Assembly (NCBI GenBank): GCA_037440525.1
Contig: JBBITW010000008.1
Coordinates: 1-38,268 of the forward strand
Source: JBBITW01 sp037440525
Lineage (GTDB): Bacteria > Desulfobacterota > BSN033 > UBA1163
DNA: 38,268 nucleotides
Direction of reading: 5' to 3'
The position numbers and the translations under genes are program-made. Positions 32,720 to 38,268 of the stretch are shown in pieces (the stretch's first letter is position 1; the number at the start of each line of letters is the position of its first letter). The notes beneath the pieces are model-generated. The model worked only from the letters and a program-made list of their open reading frames with translations. It was not told where the DNA came from and ran no database searches.

Positions 32720-33490
32720 TTAGGGTGAACTCTTTTTAACCTCCTCTTTTAAAGACTCCCATATCTTTAATGAAAGCTCCGAATATATGGGCCATCCCTT
32801 CATCTCAATCCTTCTTGGTCTTGGAAGATTTACTATAAAGATTTCTTTTACCCTTCCAGGTCTTGAGGTCATTAGGGCAATCCTATCTCCTAAGTATATG
32901 GATTCATCAATACTATGAGTCACATAGAGCACAGTCTTTCGAGATTCCTCCCATATCTGGATTAACTCATCCTGAAGAATCATCCTTGTCTGGGCATCCA
33001 AGGCCCCAAATGGCTCATCCATAAGGAGAATCTCCGGATCGCTTGCAAATGCCCTTGCAATCCCGACTCTTTGCTTCATCCCACCTGAAAGTTGATGGGG
33101 ATAAGCTCTTGAGAACTCCTTTAGACCGACCTTTTCAATAAAATGTCTTGCTACTTCATATCTTTTCTCTTTTGACTGTCCCTCCATCTCAAGACCAAAA
33201 GCCACATTGTCGAGAACTGACCTCCATGGGAAAAGGGCATACTCCTGAAAAACAAGTGTGGCAAGGAAAGAAGAATTTCCATCTCGAAAGATATTTATTT
33301 CACCAGAGGTTGGTTTAAGTAATCCTGCTACAAGTCGAAGTAGAGTTGATTTTCCACAACCACTCGGCCCCAGGATACATAAAAATTCTCCTTTAAAGAC
33401 CTCAAGGTCCACCCCCTTCAGGGCAATAATTTTCCCCTGAAGGGGGTAATATTCCATATGAACTCCTTTCATAACAATCTTAGGATTCAT
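32720..33490 (-). CDS. ABC transporter ATP-binding protein, NitT/TauT (SsuB/TauB) family
   Basis: This 256-residue ATPase drives the transporter from the cytoplasmic face. Motifs in order are Walker A GPSGCGKST (near 42), the Q-loop VFQEYALFPW (near 80), signature LSGGMKQRVGIARA (near 134), Walker B ILLMDEPFGALD (near 155) and the switch histidine in VTHSIDE. All key residues are intact. It is 6 bp after the binding-protein gene and 1 bp before the second permease. Confidence 0.94.
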   Translation of the reverse strand: MNPKIVMKGVHMEYYPLQGKIIALKGVDLEVFKGEFLCILGPSGCGKSTLLRLVAGLLKPTSGEINIFRDGNSSFLATLVFQEYALFPWRSVLDNVAFGLEMEGQSKEKRYEVARHFIEKVGLKEFSRAYPHQLSGGMKQRVGIARAFASDPEILLMDEPFGALDAQTRMILQDELIQIWEESRKTVLYVTHSIDESIYLGDRIALMTSRPGRVKEIFIVNLPRPRRIEMKGWPIYSELSLKIWESLKEEVKKSSP

Positions 33491-33496
33491 TCAACT

Positions 33497-34495
33497 CTAC
33501 CATCGCCCCAATTTCTTCACTGCGTATTCGGCCCATGAGAAATCGACCAAAGTCTCTACTGGTAATAGGGTGTCATATTTAAGATAGCCCCTATCGAGAT
33601 TGAACTTTTGCTGATCCATCAGAATCTTTGAATCTACTTCGAGATTTGGGTTAAAATGAGGTGCCCTCGTCTTAATGAGCACTTCTGGCCCAACTTTTGT
33701 ATGCTTTTGTATGATGGCCATAATTTCTGGTTTTCTCCAGGCATCTCTCTCGCAGAGATCTCGAACTGCCTTAAGGTAGGCAATCATAAATCCTCTTGCC
33801 AATTCTTGATTTTTTGTTGCCCATGGGATATTCCAGAAAACCATTGTGATCGGAAATGGCTTAGCTCCTGGAGGGGCTTTCCAGGGTCGAATTCCCACGC
33901 CCTTTGATTCTGCGCTTGTTGCAAATGGTTCTGCAACAATTCCTGCGGTGATAGCACCTGTTTCCAAGGCGACAACCATTTCAGGGAAGGGTATTGTTTT
34001 CAAATCAATATCCCTAATCGTAAGATTTGCCCTGCTGAGCATCTCATTTAGCTGCCATTCTGTTGCTACACCTTTGGCATTGATAGCGCATGGTTTGCCT
34101 TTAAGATCAATAATCCTGGTAACCTTTCCCTGATCATAATCCTGTTTTCTTATTGTCAGGTAGTCTTCATTATATGCGAAATGCATAGGAGCAACATACT
34201 TTATAGGTAATTTACCATAAATGGCATTATACCCTGCCGCACCAAGGGCACCACCCCCTACCTGGAGATCACCTGTTGTCGTCTGTGCCAGAATGTCTGC
34301 ACCACTTGGAAGCTTGACCAGCTCCCCTTTAATCCCCTGTTCCTTAAGGTACCCCTTCTCCTCTACTAAGAAGAGAGGGGCCATTGATTCTGAAGGGATA
34401 TAGCCAATCTTCACTATGTTTTGTGCCATTGTTTCTACAGCAATAAATAGAATTAAAATTGATAAAATACATAAAAATTTATTAAACCTTCCCAT
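33497..34495 (-). CDS. ABC transporter periplasmic substrate-binding protein, NitT/TauT (NMT1/TauA-like)
   Basis: This 332-residue protein has an N-terminal signal sequence (hydrophobic residues 8-20, likely cleavage near MAQN at about 24). The mature part begins KIGYIPSESMAPLFLVEEKGYLK, the pattern by which NMT1/TauA/SsuA-type proteins start. The GGGALGAAGYNAI segment near residue 78 lines the ligand cleft in relatives. The ligand is unknown; sulfonates, nitrate, thiamine precursors and aromatic acids are all possible within the family. It lies between two permease genes. Confidence 0.9.
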   Translation of the reverse strand: MGRFNKFLCILSILILFIAVETMAQNIVKIGYIPSESMAPLFLVEEKGYLKEQGIKGELVKLPSGADILAQTTTGDLQVGGGALGAAGYNAIYGKLPIKYVAPMHFAYNEDYLTIRKQDYDQGKVTRIIDLKGKPCAINAKGVATEWQLNEMLSRANLTIRDIDLKTIPFPEMVVALETGAITAGIVAEPFATSAESKGVGIRPWKAPPGAKPFPITMVFWNIPWATKNQELARGFMIAYLKAVRDLCERDAWRKPEIMAIIQKHTKVGPEVLIKTRAPHFNPNLEVDSKILMDQQKFNLDRGYLKYDTLLPVETLVDFSWAEYAVKKLGRW

Positions 34496-34524
34496 CTTTT
34501 TTACCTCCTTTCATTTGAATTTGA

Positions 34525-35319
34525 TTAAATAAATCTTCCAATTTCCTCTTCCCTCCATGGCATAATTGATCGACCAAGTTTTTCGAGACCATGTGTAACA
34601 AATAAACCAATCGATCCGATAACAATGAGTGTGCAATACATATGTTTAATCCTAAGGACCTGCCAGGATATCCAGATCAAGGCACCCAAGCCTACCTTTG
34701 CTGCGGCAAGTTCTACAGCAATAACAAGGATCAAAGAGAGGCCTAATCCCAACCTCAAACCTGTAAATATAAATGGAAGCGTTCCTGGAAGAATCACTTT
34801 TAAAAAGAGTCGCCATCCTGTTGCTCCATAGTTTCTGGCTGCCTCTAAAAGCACCTTATCTATACTCATTACACCTGCCATAGTTGTGATGCTAATCTGG
34901 AAAAATGCTGTTATTGCAGAAGTGACAATGAGAGATCCCTCACCTATACCCAATGCCATCATCATCAAAGGAAGAAGGGCTATTTTCGGGATTGCATAGA
35001 GGCTATTGACAAACGGTTCTAAGGCGAGCCGAACTGTAATAGAAAGTCCCATCAAAAGCCCTAAGATGATTCCAGGGAGGGAAGCAAGGAGGAATGAGAG
35101 GCTCAATCTATAAAAGGTTGCTCCTATGTGAATCATAAGCTCCCCTTCCTCAATGAGCACCTTAAAGTTTAATGCCAGTGAAAAAGGTGATGGGAAATAA
35201 TCAGATCTTAGCAATCCCGATCCTGACCCTATTTCCCATATAATCAGAATGATCAAAGGAGAAACAATGGATATTAAAAGTCTTTTAAATATATCCTTGA
35301 AAATGACTTTCCTCTTCAT
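34525..35319 (-). CDS. ABC transporter permease, NitT/TauT family (first copy)
   Basis: This 264-residue permease has about six membrane spans and the coupling loop EAARNYGATGWRLFLKVILP near residue 165. It is the promoter-proximal gene of the ABC operon. It is a close paralogue of the permease at 31.9-32.7 kb; the C-terminal 100 residues are nearly collinear between the two. A possible -35 box TTGACA at 35373-35378 (minus strand) with a weak TAAAGA -10 at 35350-35355 lies just upstream. Confidence 0.92.
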   Translation of the reverse strand: MKRKVIFKDIFKRLLISIVSPLIILIIWEIGSGSGLLRSDYFPSPFSLALNFKVLIEEGELMIHIGATFYRLSLSFLLASLPGIILGLLMGLSITVRLALEPFVNSLYAIPKIALLPLMMMALGIGEGSLIVTSAITAFFQISITTMAGVMSIDKVLLEAARNYGATGWRLFLKVILPGTLPFIFTGLRLGLGLSLILVIAVELAAAKVGLGALIWISWQVLRIKHMYCTLIVIGSIGLFVTHGLEKLGRSIMPWREEEIGRFI

Positions 35320-35466
35320 TTAAGGAAAATTAGGAGAAATTTAATTAAATCTTTATCAAACTTTATAATCTTTGTCAACAATAAAAAATAAAATACCTAC
35401 ATAAATAGATTTTTATTAAACAATATTATTAACTTTCAGAAAGGTGAAGGTGGGCAAGTTATAAAT

Positions 35467-35583
35467 GAGACCTCTGAAAAAAATCCTGAAATGACTGGGG
35501 AGGTTCGGTATCCGCTCGAAGGCTTTTTCACCCCACCTCCCCAGTTTATAATACTCGTTCTAAATGCTTTTCCAGAGACCTCT
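35467..35583. repeat. MITE-like interspersed repeat, fullest copy (C)
   Basis: This 117-bp element has imperfect terminal inverted repeats: left GAGACCTCTGAAAAA, right (reverse complement) AGAGGTCTCTGGAAAA. Internal GACTGGGGAGG and CCACCTCCCCAGT words pair, so the whole element can fold into one long hairpin. It lies in the 530-bp gap between the divergent ABC operon and larA. Copies A, B and D share its ends or halves. Confidence 0.72.
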
Positions 35584-35633
35584 AAATGACCCAAATCCCG
35601 ATTTAGAAATGTAAGCCCTTTTCCCAGCCAGTC

Positions 35634-35722
35634 TTTGAGAACCCGAAGGGCATGGCAATCTCATAGATTCCTCGCTTCGCTCGGAAGGACAATACGATCA
35701 GGATTACTTCGTCGCTTAGCTC
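35634..35722. repeat. REP-like repeat upstream of larA
   Basis: This is a degenerate member of the CATTGCGAG family: GAGAACCCGAAGGGCATGGCAATC followed by ATTCCTCGCTTCGCTCGGAA. It has a partial GCCC/GGGC hairpin and no coding potential. Confidence 0.6.
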
Positions 35723-35780
35723 TCACTTGCCACAGGGAGGGGATTAAGAATTGTTTAATCCTTACACTGCCTAACCAAGA

Positions 35781-35809
35781 TTGTTTTTCAATAGATGAAA
35801 TGTTAATAT
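35781..35809 (+). promoter_or_regulatory. Possible promoter of larA
   Basis: TTGTTT (35781-35786) and TAATAT (35804-35809) are separated by 17 bp and lie about 40 bp before the ATG at 35850. AGGAG precedes the start codon by about 10 bp. The match to consensus is moderate. Confidence 0.35.
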
Positions 35810-35849
35810 AAATAAAACCTAAATTTAGTATCATCAGGAGATTACTCTA

Positions 35850-37133
35850 ATGACCCATTATGTGAATTATGAGGATAAAAAAATCTACTTTACCCTTCCT
35901 AAAAAATGGCACTTAATTTCCTCAGCAGATAAGCCTCCTATCCCTGGGATAGATGATCCTATTAAAGAAATTCAGCATGCCCTGGATAATCCTATTGGAT
36001 CACCAAGGCTTGAGGAAATGGTAAAGCCCGGGATGGAGGTTACTATCGTATTTGACGACCTTCACAGACCAACACCTGTTCATCTTGCAATGCCTGAGAT
36101 CCTTGATAGACTCAATCGAGCTGGAATACCTGACAAACGAATCATCGGGGTATGCGCAATAGGGACACATCCAATTCCAACCTTAGAGGATTTGAAGAAG
36201 AAGGTTGGAGAGAAAGCATTTTCACGTCTGGAGGGGAGAATTTATTCTCATAATCCACACGCCTCGGATAACATCATCATTGGAAGGACCCATAGAGGGA
36301 CGCTGGTTGAAGTCAATCGTTTTGTTGCATTATCCGATTTTATTTTAGGAATTGGAGAGTGTATGCCGCACCCTGCTGCGGGATATGGAGGAGGATCGAA
36401 AATCATCATGCCAGGTGTATGTTCTTATCGCTCTGTGGCTGATCATCATTTCACATGGATGCGGCACCGAAATACCAGAGTTGATCTACTCGACGGAAAT
36501 CACTTTTATGAGGATATTGTCGAAGCAGGACGTCTTTCAAGGCTCTCGTTTAAACTCGATTTCATAATAAATGAAAGGAAAGAGGTAATAGGTGTCTTTG
36601 CAGGAGATCCTGTGGAAGAACATAAAGAAGCATCCCGCTATTCAGCATCACTTTATTCCATCCCCTTGAAGAAGTTTGCCGACATTACAATCACCTCTTC
36701 TTTTCCATTAGAATTGGGGGTCCAGGCAACAAAAGCTCTGACTATGGCAAGTTTCTGTACGCGATCGGGTGGTGCTATCATATGGGTAGCCCCTCAGAAG
36801 GAGGCTGGCCCAATTATGCCTTTGATTAGAGAAATGGGAAGCCCTGAAAGCCCTGAAGATTCTCACCGCCTGTTAATCGAGAAAGGGATTCCTGAACACC
36901 TTAAATCATTTGGAATCTCTTATATCATGCAGATTGTTAATTTTAAAGAATTGGCTGAAAAATTTAATATCCTTCATGTTACCGAAGGACTTTCTGAGGA
37001 ACAGGTGAATATGATGAAGTTCACATATTCCAATAATCTCCAGGATGCTATAGAAAGGGTTTCAAAAATAATTCCTCAAGCAGATGTAGCCATCTTCCCA
37101 TCAGGAGGCAACATCATACCTAAGGTTCTTTAA
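35850..37133 (+). CDS. larA: LarA-family nickel-pincer 2-hydroxyacid racemase/epimerase
   Basis: This 427-residue protein is close to the length of Lactobacillus plantarum LarA (424). Signature residues align almost number for number: the FDDLHRPTP motif (Asp69, Arg73), His107 in GTHPIP, His174 in MPHPAAGYGGG, Lys184 in GGSKIIMPG (the lysine that binds the nickel pincer cofactor) and His199/200. These include both catalytic histidines, so a working racemase or epimerase is expected. The family includes lactate, malate and phenyllactate racemases, so the substrate is open. Cofactor genes larB, larC and larE are not in the window. It is monocistronic and divergent from the ABC/pad cluster. If linked to it, it might interconvert 2-hydroxyacid enantiomers feeding the 2-oxoacid pathway. 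Confidence 0.88.
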   Translation: MTHYVNYEDKKIYFTLPKKWHLISSADKPPIPGIDDPIKEIQHALDNPIGSPRLEEMVKPGMEVTIVFDDLHRPTPVHLAMPEILDRLNRAGIPDKRIIGVCAIGTHPIPTLEDLKKKVGEKAFSRLEGRIYSHNPHASDNIIIGRTHRGTLVEVNRFVALSDFILGIGECMPHPAAGYGGGSKIIMPGVCSYRSVADHHFTWMRHRNTRVDLLDGNHFYEDIVEAGRLSRLSFKLDFIINERKEVIGVFAGDPVEEHKEASRYSASLYSIPLKKFADITITSSFPLELGVQATKALTMASFCTRSGGAIIWVAPQKEAGPIMPLIREMGSPESPEDSHRLLIEKGIPEHLKSFGISYIMQIVNFKELAEKFNILHVTEGLSEEQVNMMKFTYSNNLQDAIERVSKIIPQADVAIFPSGGNIIPKVL

Positions 37134-37161
37134 GAGAACCACTCTTCAAAAAAAGGCTATA

Positions 37162-37498
37162 CAGAGGCCTCTGAAAAAATTCCATGTTTAATGAATTCCT
37201 TCTTTCTGCCATTGTAAACGATTCTGTACTTTATACGGGGAACATGTCAGTCCCACCCAGGTAATCATTGCAAGCGAAGCGTGGCAATCTCATTTTTAAA
37301 GAAGAAATTGCTTCTCCGCTTAGTTTCTCACATGTATGAAAGTATTGCTTTTGTCAAAAGAGATTATGTAGATTTCTGAAAAAATTCTTGAATGACTGGA
37401 GAGGTAGGATTCCAAACCCTTTGAATGCGGACATTGATAAGTTAAATTGCTTACAGTAGCCTCAAAGAAAATCAAGCATTTTCAGGGTATCAATCAAT
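37162..37498. repeat. Repeat cluster beside the transposase: MITE end, REP-like unit and inverted copy of the 13.2-kb repeat
   Basis: The stretch has three parts. A MITE end (AGGCCTCTGAAAAAATTCC) lies at 37162-37190. A CATTGCAAGCGAAGCGTGGCAATC unit lies at 37265-37290. Copy D at 37371-37498 begins TTCTGAAAAAATTCTTGAATGACTGG and carries 37401-37498 as the reverse complement of 13218-13316. No gene is seen between larA and the transposase. Confidence 0.6.
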
Positions 37499-37588
37499 AG
37501 TATAATCCTCAAAAATGCGTGAAGAGGGCAATTTTTATTTTAAAATCCTTGAAAATACTGCATCTGTGAAAGTTGGTCAGTTGCAAAT

Positions 37589-38268
37589 TCATAAATTTTT
37601 TGGGATCTTGAGCCTGTCGATCTTTTTGAGAGCCTTTTCGAATTGCTCTCGGTAATGATAATCCTGGGGAAGGGACAAAAGATTCTTGCTTCCCCTCTTG
37701 GTTAACCTTGCTGGTAAGACAAGGAAATCGTTGCGGATCGTATCCAGTGTAGCATAGAGATACTTTTTGGGGAGACATAGCCTTTTGAACCAATGGACAA
37801 TATTGTATGCCAGAAGCATCATATGAAAGAAAGCCACATTGGCTACCCAATCTTCGGTTGGAATCTTGCCCAGAGGATAATCGTAGAGGAGCTCGCGAAC
37901 ATCCTTTTCGATGGTAGCCCTCTGGGCGTAAAATCTCCAAACTCTCCAGGGATGAGTCTTCAAATTTGTGACCAAGACATGGTAAACATATTTCTTGTAT
38001 TTGAAGAGAGTGAGTTGTTTAGCCTCCACTGGGTCTTCTGGGATTGGGCGTCGAACGACAATAAAACGGTGTGGTGCTTTCCAGCCATGTGGTTGGTATC
38101 GAAATTCTGCGGTCTCCCAACCATTTTTCAGTTTCTGGAAGTGCCGTCCCAATGCCCGGGATTTGATCGTGGGGTAGAGCTTGGTCACAATCACATAGCC
38201 GCAGCCTTCATGGTCGAGAAACTCGATCACTTTTTTGTTGAAGAATCCCGAGTCGCCCCGAAATCGGA
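37589..38268 (-). CDS. IS1380-like DDE transposase, 3' part, cut by window edge
   Basis: The C-terminal ~226 residues of a transposase are present. The reading frame stays open to the right edge, so the start lies outside the window. Upstream of the first internal GTG the frame encodes RFRGDSGFFNKK, the conserved RxDSGF block around the second catalytic aspartate in IS1380-type transposases. The catalytic glutamate region is probably RATIEKDVRELLYDY about 115 residues later. Family members also have the conserved HWFKRL-type helix seen here. No frameshift is seen in the visible part. The IS end should lie within the ~90-200 bp after its stop, overlapping repeat copy D, but no clean terminal repeat can be fixed from one end. 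Confidence 0.82.
   Translation of the reverse strand, partial: RFRGDSGFFNKKVIEFLDHEGCGYVIVTKLYPTIKSRALGRHFQKLKNGWETAEFRYQPHGWKAPHRFIVVRRPIPEDPVEAKQLTLFKYKKYVYHVLVTNLKTHPWRVWRFYAQRATIEKDVRELLYDYPLGKIPTEDWVANVAFFHMMLLAYNIVHWFKRLCLPKKYLYATLDTIRNDFLVLPARLTKRGSKNLLSLPQDYHYREQFEKALKKIDRLKIPKNL

Noticed and set aside
37509..37940. Minus-strand frame of 143 codons
   Set aside because: It overlaps the transposase in another frame and has low-complexity, non-protein-like composition; the IS1380 motifs lie in the other frame.

Overview
The window is a catabolic region from an anaerobe. It carries [4Fe-4S]-rich 2-oxoacid:ferredoxin-type oxidoreductase subunits, a corrinoid methyl-transfer system, a B12-dependent acyl-CoA mutase, a molybdopterin enzyme, three TRAP transporters and a LarA homologue. 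This mix, moderate-to-low GC and many interspersed palindromic repeats fit a sulfate-reducing or syntrophic Desulfobacterota-like bacterium. That placement is inferred from gene content; no ribosomal marker is present. A run of 10 Ns shows that this is draft or metagenome sequence.

Region 1 (about 0.1-13.1 kb, all minus strand) is a methyl-group catabolism locus. Read in transcription order it has a UroD/MtaA-type methyltransferase, a MerR regulator fused to a cysteine-rich domain and a corrinoid domain, a free corrinoid protein, a corrinoid reductive activator (RACo), an MtrH-like methyltransferase and a second UroD/MtaA-type methyltransferase. A DMSO-reductase-family molybdoenzyme and a TRAP transporter (DctP, DctQ, DctM) follow. 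The simplest model is that an imported methylated acid gives its methyl to the corrinoid protein, MtrH passes it to tetrahydrofolate or a similar carrier, and RACo repairs oxidised corrinoid. The promoter of the first gene carries a perfect palindrome between its -35 and -10 boxes, where MerR proteins bind.

Region 2 (13.1-14.0 kb) is an intergenic repeat cluster with the assembly gap.

Region 3 (14.0-22.3 kb, plus strand) is an acid-degradation operon: MmgE/PrpD protein, TRAP transporter, acyl-CoA ligase, and large and small subunits of an acyl-CoA mutase. The mutase differs from methylmalonyl-CoA mutase at four substrate-contact positions, so its substrate is probably something else.

Region 4 (22.3-35.3 kb, minus strand) begins with an uncharacterised protein, a PaaI-type thioesterase and a lipoprotein. 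Next come a third TRAP transporter, a five-subunit oxidoreductase with the gene order of phenylglyoxylate:NAD+ oxidoreductase (padEFGHI), and a NitT/TauT-type ABC transporter with two related permeases. This looks like uptake and oxidative CoA-acylation of a 2-oxoacid, possibly aromatic.

Region 5 (35.3-38.3 kb) holds a complete LarA-family nickel-pincer racemase/epimerase gene on the plus strand, more repeats, and the 3' part of an IS1380-like transposase running off the right edge.

All three TRAP operons have a hairpin-forming repeat between dctP and dctQ. No tRNA, rRNA, CRISPR array or cobalamin riboswitch was recognised.
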